From the NCBI GenBank assembly GCA_903927495.1, contig CAIYNH010000590.1, positions 1 to 13,703 of the forward strand: DNA of 13,703 nucleotides, written 5' to 3'. Origin of the DNA: an uncultured beta proteobacterium (GTDB lineage Bacteria; Pseudomonadota; Gammaproteobacteria; Burkholderiales; Burkholderiaceae_C). Both the position numbers and the translations under genes were made by a program. Under the pieces are notes generated by a model. The model worked only from the letters and a program-made list of their open reading frames with translations. It had not been told where the DNA came from and ran no database searches. Numbering within the stretch: the stretch's first letter is position 1; every line of letters begins with the position of its first letter. This document shows, piece after piece, positions 1-7,882 of this stretch.

Positions 1-817
1 AAAACAGTTGCCCAATGCCACCGGCAATGCCGAAAGCCGCCACGCTCTTGGGCAACTCACCGGGGGCCATACCGCCTAGTCGCGCCAGGGCGTTAACCAT
101 CGGTTGGCGACGTCCCATTAACTGTGCCGCGCCGGCATCGGCGCGAAATTCACGCTGGCGGCTGAACCAGGCCACCACGATCGCAGCGGCAAAGCCCAAC
201 ACAATGTCAAGTACCACGGTGGTGATCATGTAGCCAATGCCGGGGCCGCTGGAGCGCTCACCCTTGCGCAAAAAACCGTCGACTGCGTAACCGATGACAC
301 GACTCAAAAACACCACAAAAGTATTCATGACACCTTGAATCAGCGTCATCGTGACCATGTCGCCGTTTGCCACATGGGCAATTTCGTGGCCAATTACGGC
401 CTCAATTTCTTCATGGGTCATGCCTTGCAGCAAGCCGGTGCTGACGGCCACCAGTGCCGAATTTTTGAATGCGCCAGTGGCAAAGGCATTGGGTTCACCC
501 TCGAAGATGCCGACTTCAGGCATGCCAATGCCGGCCTTGTCAGCCAGTTTTTGCACGGTATTGACGATCCAGGCTTCGTCAGCATTGGCCGGCTGGTTGA
601 TGACACGCACGCCCGATGTCCACTTGGCCATGGGCTTGCTGATGAGCAGGGAGATGATGGCACCGCCAAAACCCATGATCAGTGCAAAACCCAGCAGTGC
701 GCCCAGATTCAGGCCGCTGGAGGTGAGGTAGCGGTTGACACCCAGCAGGCTGGCCACCACGCCCAGCACGGCAACCACCATTACATTGGTCAGTACAAAC
801 AAAATAATGCGTTTCAT
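1..817 (-). CDS. htpX: HtpX, inner-membrane zinc metalloprotease (3' end cut by the window)
   Basis: HtpX is an M48-family membrane protease that degrades misfolded inner-membrane proteins together with FtsH. 272 residues are visible; the family is about 290 long, so only roughly the last 20 are missing. The zinc motif HEIAH is at 144-148, and the third ligand Glu is in REFRADAGA at about 223. Four hydrophobic segments lie near 4-25, 38-59, 155-180 and 195-217, the usual HtpX layout with the active site facing the cytoplasm. The start ATG is preceded by AAGGA about 5 bases upstream, and the protein opens [11 protein letters not shown] as other HtpX do. It is the last visible gene of the minus-strand run, 93 bases beyond the DUF3025 gene. 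I see no heat-shock promoter. The family call is firm; the C-terminus is outside the window. Confidence 0.95.
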   Translation of the reverse strand, partial: MKRIILFVLTNVMVVAVLGVVASLLGVNRYLTSSGLNLGALLGFALIMGFGGAIISLLISKPMAKWTSGVRVINQPANADEAWIVNTVQKLADKAGIGMPEVGIFEGEPNAFATGAFKNSALVAVSTGLLQGMTHEEIEAVIGHEIAHVANGDMVTMTLIQGVMNTFVVFLSRVIGYAVDGFLRKGERSSGPGIGYMITTVVLDIVLGFAAAIVVAWFSRQREFRADAGAAQLMGRRQPMVNALARLGGMAPGELPKSVAAFGIAGGIGQLF

Positions 818-910
818 GATTTCCTTCTTCGAGTCGATCGGCCAAGCCGTTCAGAGCTGTGAATGGTAGTGGTGAATGCTCGGAAATCAAAGTAATCCCG
901 GTTTAATTCC

Positions 911-1771
911 TCACGGATGCTGCCTATTTAGCGGGCGAAATACCGCCGCATCGGCATAGAAAGCAGGCAGCGCATTACCAGCCCACCAGCCGGGTACCCC
1001 GAGCACAGGAAGATGAGCGAACGGCTTGCTGGCAAGCCTTTGCGCAGTCAGATTCTGGGCTAACCAGGTATCCATATCTGCTATTGAATCAGTAGCTGGA
1101 TAGGCACGATAGACATGCGCTGTGATCGATTTTCTTGGGTAAACCAGTTTCTCTAGCAGGGCGTGACCAAACAGCACCAGGTGTGCTTGCTGCCACAGCG
1201 GGCGCAGGTCAATGAACAGACGTTGCCAATTTTTTTGCTCCAGTGCATCCCACAAGGCATCTGGCGCGCGCAGCAGAGCGGCATTTTCATCAAAGAGGGT
1301 CAAGCCATCGCGGGCCGGGCCGCGCACCGGGGCAATGCCGGTTGCCGCAATCTGGGCCACATGCAAGCGGTTCAGGCGGCCTTTGGTCAGCCCCAGGTGC
1401 AGCCACGCCAATCCGTTAAAAAAATCGTGCAAGCCCTCTCGTGTAGGGCATGTTCCACTATCATAAATATAGCTTTCGTAAGCTTGACCTGGGGGCAACT
1501 CTGATTGCGGAACAAAGCGAATGGGCGCTTCCCCGTGGCACGGCCAGACCGATTGAACAGCCCAATTCAGTGCGGCAAAGACCGTTTCTCCGGCCATGAC
1601 GCGCTGCGCCACCGGCTCACCCACGGCCGCCCAAGGTGCCAGCCAGGGTGCACGCCAATCGATGGCCGCCAACGCAGCGCCGCTGCCAAAGTTGTCGTTT
1701 TGCCGCAATTGCGGGAGCGTGCAGCACCCGGGTTCCATGCCTTTCACGATGCGGCCGTATGCACCCGCCAC
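911..1771 (-). CDS. DUF3025-family protein of unknown function
   Basis: This 286-residue protein resembles the DUF3025 family found in beta- and gammaproteobacteria, for which I know no established function. The recognisable stretches are [20 protein letters not shown] (104-123) followed by LHLGLTK and LNRLH, a central FDENAALL, and a C-terminal [14 protein letters not shown] (253-266) with [10 protein letters not shown] (271-280). There is no signal peptide or clear membrane helix, so it is probably cytoplasmic. The start is a choice: a GTG at 1771 has GAGG seven bases upstream and overlaps the end of pyrC by 28 bases, while an ATG at 1738 (residue 12) avoids the overlap but has AAGG only one base away. 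I prefer the GTG. The overlap implies co-transcription and translational coupling with pyrC. A metabolic link to pyrimidine synthesis is only a guess from position. Confidence 0.85.
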   Translation of the reverse strand: MAGAYGRIVKGMEPGCCTLPQLRQNDNFGSGAALAAIDWRAPWLAPWAAVGEPVAQRVMAGETVFAALNWAVQSVWPCHGEAPIRFVPQSELPPGQAYESYIYDSGTCPTREGLHDFFNGLAWLHLGLTKGRLNRLHVAQIAATGIAPVRGPARDGLTLFDENAALLRAPDALWDALEQKNWQRLFIDLRPLWQQAHLVLFGHALLEKLVYPRKSITAHVYRAYPATDSIADMDTWLAQNLTAQRLASKPFAHLPVLGVPGWWAGNALPAFYADAAVFRPLNRQHP

Positions 1772-2793
1772 GCCAGCGCCTCACCCGAACCCAGCGGTTT
1801 GAGCTGGACCTGGCCAAAGGCAAAACTCTCGGGCGGTGTCCAGGTTTCGCGGTGCAACGAGATCGTGCCGGTGTTGCGCGGCAAACCGTAAAAGTCGGCA
1901 CCGTTGAAACTGGCAAAGGCTTCGAGTTGACCCAGCGCGCCGACCGAGTCAAACGCTTGCGCGTACAACTCCAGGGCCGCATGCGAGGTGTAGCAGCCGG
2001 CACAGCCGGTGGCGTGCTCCTTCAGGTGAACGGGATGTGGAGCGCTGTCAGTACCCAGAAAAAATTTGGGCGAGCCACTGGTCGCCGCCGCCAACAAAGC
2101 CTGACGGTGTGTTTCGCGCTTCAATACCGGTAGACAGTAGTAATGCGGGCGAATACCACCGGTAAAGATCGCATTACGGTTGTAGAGCAAATGGTGCGCC
2201 GTCAGGCTGGCGGCGGTAAAACGGTCAGAGGCTTGCACGTACTGAACCGCCTCGCGGGTTGTGATGTGCTCCATCACGATTTTCAGTTCTGGAAAATCTT
2301 TGCGCAGACCAATCAGTTGGGTGTCAATAAATACCGCCTCACGGTCAAACAGATCGATGTCAGGGGAAGTGACTTCGCCGTGCACCAGCAGCAGCAGACC
2401 GGCCCGCTGCATGGCCTCCAGCGTTGGGTAGGTCTTACGCAGGTCAGTGACACCGGCATCGCTGTTGGTGGTGGCCCCAGCCGGGTAAAGTTTGAGCGCC
2501 ACGACACCCGCCTGTTGAGCCCGGACGACTTCAGCTGCTGGCAAATTGTCGGTAAGGTAAAGCGTCATCAACGGCTCGAAGCTGTACCCGGGCGGCACTG
2601 CCGCCAGAATGCGCGACTTGTAGGCCAGTGCGGCCTCGGTGCTGGTGATCGGCGGGCGCAAATTTGGCATGATGATGGCACGCGCGAACTGGGCGGCGGC
2701 GTGGGGCACCACGGTCGCCAGGGCATCACCGTCGCGCACATGCAAGTGCCAGTCATCTGGGCGGGTCAGGGTGAGTGTTTGGTTAGGCTTCAT
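1744..2793 (-). CDS. pyrC: Dihydroorotase, class II (PyrC)
   Basis: PyrC catalyses the reversible cyclisation of N-carbamoyl-L-aspartate to dihydroorotate, step three of de novo pyrimidine synthesis, in the cytoplasm. At 349 residues it matches the E. coli-type enzyme (348). The binuclear metal site is complete: His16 and His18 in DWHLHVRD, Lys101 in [16 protein letters not shown] (the lysine that is carboxylated), His138 in LLVHGE, His176 in IVMEHITT, and the catalytic Asp249 in FLGTDSAPH. The substrate region IMPNLRPP (41-48) is also present. The start ATG has AGGA about 10 bases upstream. The gene lies 65 bases after the GGDEF/EAL gene on the same strand, and its end overlaps the DUF3025 gene. 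I found no pyrimidine-sensing leader in the short upstream gap. Confidence 0.97.
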   Translation of the reverse strand: MKPNQTLTLTRPDDWHLHVRDGDALATVVPHAAAQFARAIIMPNLRPPITSTEAALAYKSRILAAVPPGYSFEPLMTLYLTDNLPAAEVVRAQQAGVVALKLYPAGATTNSDAGVTDLRKTYPTLEAMQRAGLLLLVHGEVTSPDIDLFDREAVFIDTQLIGLRKDFPELKIVMEHITTREAVQYVQASDRFTAASLTAHHLLYNRNAIFTGGIRPHYYCLPVLKRETHRQALLAAATSGSPKFFLGTDSAPHPVHLKEHATGCAGCYTSHAALELYAQAFDSVGALGQLEAFASFNGADFYGLPRNTGTISLHRETWTPPESFAFGQVQLKPLGSGEALAWRVHTAAS

Positions 2794-2858
2794 GTGCAGG
2801 TTGTCCTAAAAATGGCGTGTCATGGATGCTGCGTGGAAGGGTACAAAATGGCTGGTTT

Positions 2859-5531
2859 TCAGCACATGACCGAAGGCGCAATCAAATCCGTCACACGCTG
2901 CGTCAGCAGGGGCAGTAATTGCTCTGCGGCTACCGGCCTGGAAAACAGGTAACCCTGAAAACGCTCGCACCCGAGTGCGCGCAAGGTCGTCAGATGGGCC
3001 TGCGTTTCTACCCCTTCAGCCAGCAGGTCGAGTTTCAGGGTCTGCGCCAGGGCGATCACGGTTTTGACAATCGCCAGGTCGCTATTGGCTTGTCCGATGT
3101 CGCGTACAAACGACTGGTCAACCTTGAGCTTGTGCACCGGAAAGCGCTTCAGATAAGCCAGGCTGGAGTAGCCAGTGCCAAAGTCGTCAATCGCCAGTCG
3201 CACGCCGAGTGCCACCAACTGATCAAGTGTCTGGATCACCTCGGTGACGTTGTGCATCAAGGAAGATTCGGTGATTTCCATCTCGAATAAATGCGCCGGA
3301 TAGCCGGTTCGAGCCAGCGTTTCAGCGACAAACGCCACCAGGTCCTTGCGCCGGAACTGCCGTGCGGACAAGTTCACCGCCAGTATCAGGTCGGGTAAGC
3401 CCTGAGCCCGCCATTGCGCCGCTTGCGTCAGCGCCTGGCACATGACCCAGGAGTCAATTTCGCAAATCAAATCAGTTTCTTCGGCAATGCCGATGAACTG
3501 GCCTGGCGGCACCAACCCGAGCGTGGAAGACTGCCAGCGCACCAGCGCCTCGACCCCAAAAATGCGGTTCTCGGTAGTATCCACCAGCGGCTGAAATAGC
3601 AAGCGCAACTCCTGATCGCGCACACCCACACGCAACGCCGACTCAATCCGATAAATTTGGTCGGCCGCCTGGTTCATGCTTTCGGTAAAAAACCGGGCGG
3701 TGTTGCGTCCGGCCGCTTTGGCCTGGTACATGGCCGTGTCAGCGTTGCGCAACAAAACATCGGTGTCGCCACCATCCTGGGGATAAATGCAAACGCCAAT
3801 GCTGGTAGTGATGTGCAGTGCGTGTTCCATCACCTCCATCGGAGCTTGCAAGGCAGTAATCAGCTTGCCTACGACTTGATGCGCGTCATTGACATCGGCG
3901 AGCCCGGGCAAAACCACGACAAACTCATCTCCGCCAATGCGCGCCAGAGTGTCGGTAGCACGCAGCGTCATGGAGAGTCGATTGGCCACTTGGCGCAACA
4001 GCGCATCACCAACCGAATGACCCAGCGTGTCGTTGATGTTTTTGAAGCGATCCAGGTCCAAAAACATCACCGCCACCTGGCTGCCATCGCGAACACCCTG
4101 CATCAAGGCTTGTGCCATGCGGTCCAGCAGCAAATTGCGGTTGGGTAAGCCCGTGACTGCATCAAAGTGCGCCATTTCACGCATCTGGCGCTCGATCTCG
4201 GCACGCTCTGCCACCTCGGCTTGCAATCTTGCATTGCTTTGGGCGAGTTCTGCGGTGCGCTGCAGCACCTGCACTTCGAGTTCGAGTTGGGCTTGCTCAA
4301 TCAGGCGCTGCGCTTTGCGCCGCTCCGAGATGTCGGTGGCAATGCCCAGATAACCTGTGATCTGCCCATTCGAGTTTTTCAGCGCTGTCACACACAATGT
4401 GACGGCGATGCGTCGTCCGTCTTTGCAGAGGTAGGTCCACTCGCGTTCGTCTCTGCCGTGCATGCGTGCCTTGATACAAAATACATCAAAACCGGGTCCA
4501 ACATCTTCGCCCAGCTCCAGACTGAGCTCGCGGGCATAGTCGACTACTTCAGCCACATCATGCAGCAGCGCCGGGGTTTGCTGGTGCACCAGCTCAAGTG
4601 CGGTGTAACCCAGCATGCGCTCGGCAGCGGCGTTGAAAAGCTCAATCAAACCCTGGGTGTTGGTGGCAATGATGGCGGCACCAGCGCTCTCAAACACCAC
4701 CTGGTTGAGCGTAGTGGCTGCCAGCAAAGCTTCTTCGGTTTCGCGCTTTTGGCCAATGTCATCGAGCAACCACAGCGTGGATTCGGTAATCGGGCTGCCA
4801 GCGCGCAAACGCCTGCCGCTCATGCGAGCCCAAAATATGGAGCCATCCACTCGTCGTAAGCGCATTTCATGGGTGACTGACCCGCCCTCAGTCATCTGTG
4901 GATACAACTGCTGAGTTACCCAATCAAAGTCTTCTTCCGACGGGTACCACGCCCGCACCGACATGCCCAGCATCGACCCTGGTGCATAACCAAACATGGT
5001 TTCAAGCTGGGGATTGCAGCGTTGCACATGCTGGTCTTTGAGTAAGGCTAGACCGAGGGCGGCGCTATCCAGGATGGCCTGATTCTCGAGCAGCGCGGCG
5101 TTCAACTCAGCTTGCTGTTGGCGCTCCTGCGTGACATCGTCGTATAGCCAGATCGTGCCCCATTCCGGATGCAGGGATTCAACCGCAGAGGCTGACACGG
5201 CGCAAAGCACGAGCCGACCATCGCGGTGCACAAAGTGACGTTCCGTGCGAAAAGCTTGTCCAGCGGCTAACACCGAACTGGCATCATGCCCCATCTGGGC
5301 ATAGGCCTCATCGCTGGGATAAATGATGCGACCGAGCTGCCCCACCAAGCCTTCAGGTGTGTAGCCAAAGATATCCGCCAGGGCCTTGTTGCAACGCACC
5401 ACCCGCCGGTCACGCGTGAGCACGATGCCCACGGTGGCGTTCTGAAAAATGGCTTGAACCTCATACGAGGCCTGCTCAAAATTCGGATTTATTGATGAAT
5501 CAAGCAGCGACGCTGAATTGGACTCCATCAC
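2859..5531 (-). CDS. PAS-PAS-PAS-GGDEF-EAL cyclic-di-GMP synthase/phosphodiesterase
   Basis: This 890-residue protein has no predicted membrane helix and is probably a soluble, ligand- or redox-sensing c-di-GMP enzyme. In order it has three PAS domains (about 22-135, 147-265 and 273-405), a helical linker (about 405-450), a GGDEF domain (about 450-620) and an EAL domain (about 635-880). The synthase motif is the canonical GGDEF at 533-537, and an RxxD product-inhibition site (RATD, 524-527) stands five residues before it. The phosphodiesterase side keeps EALVRW (661-666), the Asn of NLSARQ, ExTE as EITES (752-756), DDFGTG (782-787), KLKVD (801-805), AEGVE (838-842) and QGYLFS. Both activities therefore look possible; which dominates cannot be read from sequence. 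The first codon is GTG with an ATG immediately after. It precedes pyrC by 65 bases with no obvious functional link. Confidence 0.95.
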   Translation of the reverse strand: MMESNSASLLDSSINPNFEQASYEVQAIFQNATVGIVLTRDRRVVRCNKALADIFGYTPEGLVGQLGRIIYPSDEAYAQMGHDASSVLAAGQAFRTERHFVHRDGRLVLCAVSASAVESLHPEWGTIWLYDDVTQERQQQAELNAALLENQAILDSAALGLALLKDQHVQRCNPQLETMFGYAPGSMLGMSVRAWYPSEEDFDWVTQQLYPQMTEGGSVTHEMRLRRVDGSIFWARMSGRRLRAGSPITESTLWLLDDIGQKRETEEALLAATTLNQVVFESAGAAIIATNTQGLIELFNAAAERMLGYTALELVHQQTPALLHDVAEVVDYARELSLELGEDVGPGFDVFCIKARMHGRDEREWTYLCKDGRRIAVTLCVTALKNSNGQITGYLGIATDISERRKAQRLIEQAQLELEVQVLQRTAELAQSNARLQAEVAERAEIERQMREMAHFDAVTGLPNRNLLLDRMAQALMQGVRDGSQVAVMFLDLDRFKNINDTLGHSVGDALLRQVANRLSMTLRATDTLARIGGDEFVVVLPGLADVNDAHQVVGKLITALQAPMEVMEHALHITTSIGVCIYPQDGGDTDVLLRNADTAMYQAKAAGRNTARFFTESMNQAADQIYRIESALRVGVRDQELRLLFQPLVDTTENRIFGVEALVRWQSSTLGLVPPGQFIGIAEETDLICEIDSWVMCQALTQAAQWRAQGLPDLILAVNLSARQFRRKDLVAFVAETLARTGYPAHLFEMEITESSLMHNVTEVIQTLDQLVALGVRLAIDDFGTGYSSLAYLKRFPVHKLKVDQSFVRDIGQANSDLAIVKTVIALAQTLKLDLLAEGVETQAHLTTLRALGCERFQGYLFSRPVAAEQLLPLLTQRVTDLIAPSVMC

Positions 5532-5538
5532 CGATTTG

Positions 5539-5544
5539 CCTCCT
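5539..5544 (-). promoter_or_regulatory. Strong ribosome binding site of the GGDEF/EAL gene
   Basis: A perfect AGGAGG Shine-Dalgarno core lies seven bases before the GTG at 5531 and ten before the ATG at 5528. The spacing favours the GTG, but either start changes the protein by only one residue. This is the best ribosome binding site in the window. Confidence 0.8.
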
Positions 5545-5579
5545 GTTATTTAAGCGCTTTCAATCCGCACTTTGGTGGA

Positions 5580-5825
5580 TCATAGCCAATCAACGGAGCA
5601 GGCCCGGATGCGCTCGATAGTTTCTGCAACCGGCGCTTTGGCGGAAACATCGAGACCTAATTGGCGCGCAATATCATTTACGCGCGCCGGATTGAGCGGC
5701 AACCCGCCAGCGTCAACAGCAGCAAGCAGATCCAGCGCTCGCTGTCGCTCTGGTGTCTGGCGGGCGCTACGCTGAAACAGCGATTTCAGCCATGACATTG
5801 AATTGGGTTTTTGGCGCGAATTCAT
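5580..5825 (-). CDS. Small hypothetical protein, coupled to the upstream membrane-anchored gene
   Basis: I do not recognise this 81-residue protein. The chosen start is the ATG at 5825 because it forms an ATGA overlap with the stop of the preceding minus-strand gene, the classical layout for translational coupling; neither it nor the alternative ATG at 5798 (residue 10) has a good Shine-Dalgarno. The N-terminus is basic with a short amphipathic stretch (SWLKSLFQRSARQ, 11-23). The rest looks helical: ERQRALDLLAAVDAGG (26-41), then PARVNDIARQLGLDV (46-60), which resembles a short helix-turn-helix-like or adaptor helix pair, and PVAETIERIRACS (65-77). There is no membrane segment. The coupling suggests it works with, or in fixed ratio to, its upstream partner. 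It ends 48 bases before the GGDEF/EAL gene. Confidence 0.7.
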   Translation of the reverse strand: MNSRQKPNSMSWLKSLFQRSARQTPERQRALDLLAAVDAGGLPLNPARVNDIARQLGLDVSAKAPVAETIERIRACSVDWL

Positions 5826-6427
5826 GGGCCAAGCAGGGCACTGTACGCTTGGCGGGTGTCGGCTGTTACAGATTGAAGTAATTGTCGGTAGGTAGTCTTG
5901 TGCCGTGCCAGCATGCGTGCCGAGGCGACTGTTTTTGACCGGCAAAACCAGTGGCAGGTGTGTTGCATCAGCAACACCTCTGCTAACACCGTGAAGGCTT
6001 TGTCTTTGGCCGCCAGATGCGCCATGTTCTCGGCGGCCCTGAAAATGCCGTGGGCATGAATGCTCATCACCTTGCGCAAGTCAAAAGTCGCTTTCGGGAA
6101 AAGTTTATCGGCGTAGGGCAAACCGATTGGCAACTTGCTGACCCGCACCTTGTCTTCATCAACTTTTGCCAACTCGGTCACAAAGAGGCTGAATTTCTCC
6201 GACAAATCCGCCTCGGCGGTGGCCAATAAATTCCAGATTTGCGCCTGCCGTGCCGGGTCGGCCTCGTCCAAGGCCCGCATGTAGCCCTGCAGCAGGCGCT
6301 CCATCAGTTTTTCAATCTGATGGTGACTCAAAAGGCTGCCAAGCAAACCGACGCGCCGACGCTGATCCCGTCCGTTGAGGAGGTAAATACTGGTAAAAAT
6401 CAGAATCAGAAATATCGAAAAGTTCAT
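5822..6427 (-). CDS. Hypothetical protein with one N-terminal membrane anchor
   Basis: This 201-residue protein belongs to no family I can name. The start ATG at 6427 was chosen because it gives a clean membrane anchor (FSIFLILIFTSIYLL, 3-17) followed by a positive patch (RDQRRR, 20-25), predicting a single helix with the body in the cytoplasm, and because a GAGG lies just upstream. A longer reading to 6526 would run into the divergent SPOR gene. The body is mainly helical and partly acidic (SHHQIEKLMERLLQGYMRALDEAD near 34-57; AEADLSEKFSLFVTELAKVDED near 71-92). A histidine/cysteine-rich patch, HTCHWFCRSK (156-165), stands out; a zinc or haem role is conceivable but unsupported. It is divergent from the SPOR gene with 42 bases between start codons and is coupled by ATGA to the 81-residue gene. 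Confidence 0.8.
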   Translation of the reverse strand: MNFSIFLILIFTSIYLLNGRDQRRRVGLLGSLLSHHQIEKLMERLLQGYMRALDEADPARQAQIWNLLATAEADLSEKFSLFVTELAKVDEDKVRVSKLPIGLPYADKLFPKATFDLRKVMSIHAHGIFRAAENMAHLAAKDKAFTVLAEVLLMQHTCHWFCRSKTVASARMLARHKTTYRQLLQSVTADTRQAYSALLGP

Positions 6428-6469
6428 AGCCTCAAGTGTAGTAGTCTCTCTGGCGTGACAAAATAAAGC

Positions 6470-7801
6470 ATGCCTGAACCCTCCTTCGCCGATGCCAAAG
6501 CCACGCTGTCGCTTGACCAATCCCAAGAGATGAGCGTCACGAGCTTGTACCGGGCTGCCATCGGGCCCATCAGCACCGACTATTACCTTCCCATCTTTGG
6601 CCGTTTTGAGGCCTCGGGAAGACGCCGCCTGACCTGGAACTGGGCCGCTAGTTGCTACACCCTGAACTGGATGATCTTCAGACGCCTGTGGGTCGGTGCC
6701 GTGCTCTATGCGGCAGCAATGCTGGTGCTTCCATTGCTGTTGCTAGGCCTGGGCCGGCTGCTGTTTCAATGGCCTGAGCCGGTCGAACTCGGTCTGCTGC
6801 TGGTTTGCGTGGCACTCAGCTTTGGCCTGCCGGGTCTTTTCGGAAATGCAATTTTTCACGCAAAAATCCGCAAGAGCATGGCTCAAGCGCTATCTGCCAC
6901 CGGCACTTTGAACGAAGCCTGCGCCAGACTGGCGCAGCAGGCCAGTACCCGTCAACGTTTCATTGCCATTCTTGCTTCCAATACGGTGCTGGGAATTGTT
7001 CTTGCGCTAGCGTCGGTATTTTGGACAGTCGATTGGGCATCTCTGGTGCCACCTGAAGTTTTCCAGGTCATTCAGCCAGCAGTCAAAACTTCTGCCAAGC
7101 CCAGCGCAGCAGTCAGCACCCCCTGCCAGGTCGTGCCGGCACCGGTGATGGCTGCTTCAGCCGCGCCAACTGCTTCTGCGCCCATCGTGGGTGCCGCTTC
7201 AGCAGCGATGTCAGCCTCCGTCGCAGCATCAGCATCAGCATCAGCATCAGCAGCGGTAGTTTCAACACCAGCGATTGTTTCAGCCGCTTCAGCCGCTTCG
7301 GTCGCTGTGAGTGCGCCGGCAATATCAGCACCATCTTCAGCACCGGCTCGTGCTACAGCGGCATCTGAGCCAGTTGTCACTGCGATACGTGCTAACTTAC
7401 CACCTGCCGTTGCAGGCAGACCTATTTACCCTGCTGGGGCTGCATCCTTGGCGCGGGCAGCTGGCGCATTTACCAAGCAAGAAGCGGCAATTTCGGTGCC
7501 TGTATTGGCTGCAAGTGCCAAATCGCCGACCCCCGCCATGCCCAAGGCATCAGCGGCCAGGGCTGCCTCCGTGCCAGGCAATTACATCAATGTCGGCCTT
7601 TTTGCGGATGGCAACAATGCCCGCAATGCCCACGCCAAATTACTGGCGGCGGGCTTGCCGGCCTTCACCCAGGAGCTCAAGTCCCGCCAACGCGTGCTGA
7701 CCCGGGTTCGTGTTGGCCCTTTCGAGCGGCGCGCGCAAGCGGCCGACGCGATTGTGCAAATTCATGAACTCCAGCTAGATGCCGAACTGGTAAAGCCTTG
7801 A
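6470..7801 (+). CDS. Three-helix membrane protein with Ala/Ser linker and C-terminal SPOR domain
   Basis: The 443-residue protein has three parts. Residues 55-190 hold WNWAASCYTLNWMIFRRLW, resembling the DUF2628-type membrane module, and three hydrophobic helices (about 74-98, 105-128 and 164-185). Arg/Lys before helix 1 and between helices 2 and 3, with an acidic loop between 1 and 2, predict N-terminus inside and C-terminus in the periplasm. Residues 200-368 are a low-complexity Ala/Ser/Pro/Val linker. Residues 370-443 (NYINVGLFADGNNARNAHAK to TRVRVGPFERRAQAADA) form a SPOR domain, a module known to bind glycan strands stripped of stem peptides, often at division sites. A linker long enough to cross the periplasm fits this topology. 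A role in cell-envelope or division biology is inferred. The start is uncertain: no good Shine-Dalgarno precedes 6470, and ATG 6530 (residue 21) is possible. Confidence 0.88.
   Translation: MPEPSFADAKATLSLDQSQEMSVTSLYRAAIGPISTDYYLPIFGRFEASGRRRLTWNWAASCYTLNWMIFRRLWVGAVLYAAAMLVLPLLLLGLGRLLFQWPEPVELGLLLVCVALSFGLPGLFGNAIFHAKIRKSMAQALSATGTLNEACARLAQQASTRQRFIAILASNTVLGIVLALASVFWTVDWASLVPPEVFQVIQPAVKTSAKPSAAVSTPCQVVPAPVMAASAAPTASAPIVGAASAAMSASVAASASASASAAVVSTPAIVSAASAASVAVSAPAISAPSSAPARATAASEPVVTAIRANLPPAVAGRPIYPAGAASLARAAGAFTKQEAAISVPVLAASAKSPTPAMPKASAARAASVPGNYINVGLFADGNNARNAHAKLLAAGLPAFTQELKSRQRVLTRVRVGPFERRAQAADAIVQIHELQLDAELVKP
7224..7250 (+). repeat. In-frame hexanucleotide tandem repeat in the SPOR-gene linker
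   Basis: Four exact copies of GCATCA (7226-7249) with partial flanking copies encode alternating Ala-Ser within the periplasmic linker. Because the unit is six bases, slippage would change the linker length by two residues without breaking the frame. The surrounding 7120-7360 stretch is a looser GCTTCAGC/GCATCAGC array of the same origin. Confidence 0.85.
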
Positions 7802-7811
7802 GTCAAGGCTT
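7793..7811. terminator. Short palindrome over the SPOR-gene stop codon, possible weak terminator
   Basis: AAGCCTTGA and TCAAGGCTT are perfect complements separated by one base; as RNA this would fold with a 7-bp stem and 5-base loop. It includes the stop codon of the SPOR gene and separates it from the ars operon. No T-run follows, so it is not a canonical intrinsic terminator. Confidence 0.3.
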
Positions 7812-7849
7812 GTGAGTCTGAAATAGCGCATTGATTCGCCGCATAACTT

Positions 7850-7877
7850 CAATGATTCAAATATTGTTGTATCATTG
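7850..7877 (+). promoter_or_regulatory. Dyad upstream of arsR, candidate ArsR operator and promoter
   Basis: CAATGAT (7850-7856) and ATCATTG (7871-7877) are perfect 7-bp inverted arms around a 14-base AT-rich spacer, 5 bases before the arsR start codon. A TATCAT hexamer (7870-7875) inside it is a plausible -10 with a weak TTCAAT -35 (7848-7853) at 16 bases. Binding here would block the promoter, as expected for an autoregulated ArsR repressor. If this -10 is right, transcription starts at or almost at the arsR ATG, giving a leaderless or nearly leaderless message, which fits the lack of a Shine-Dalgarno. Operator assignment is inference. Confidence 0.55.
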
Positions 7878-7882
7878 CAGCA

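Noticed and set aside
2143..2952. A 269-codon plus-strand open frame
   Set aside because: It is antisense to pyrC, which has all catalytic residues, and is a by-product of GC-rich codon use.
6428..6526. Upstream extension of the 201-residue membrane-anchored protein
   Set aside because: It would overlap the divergent SPOR gene and bury the membrane anchor behind a polar segment; the ATG at 6427 gives a clean N-terminal anchor.
7072..7380. Antisense Ala/Thr/Glu-rich frame in the SPOR linker
   Set aside because: It is the complement of the low-complexity Ala/Ser linker and has no start signal or domain.
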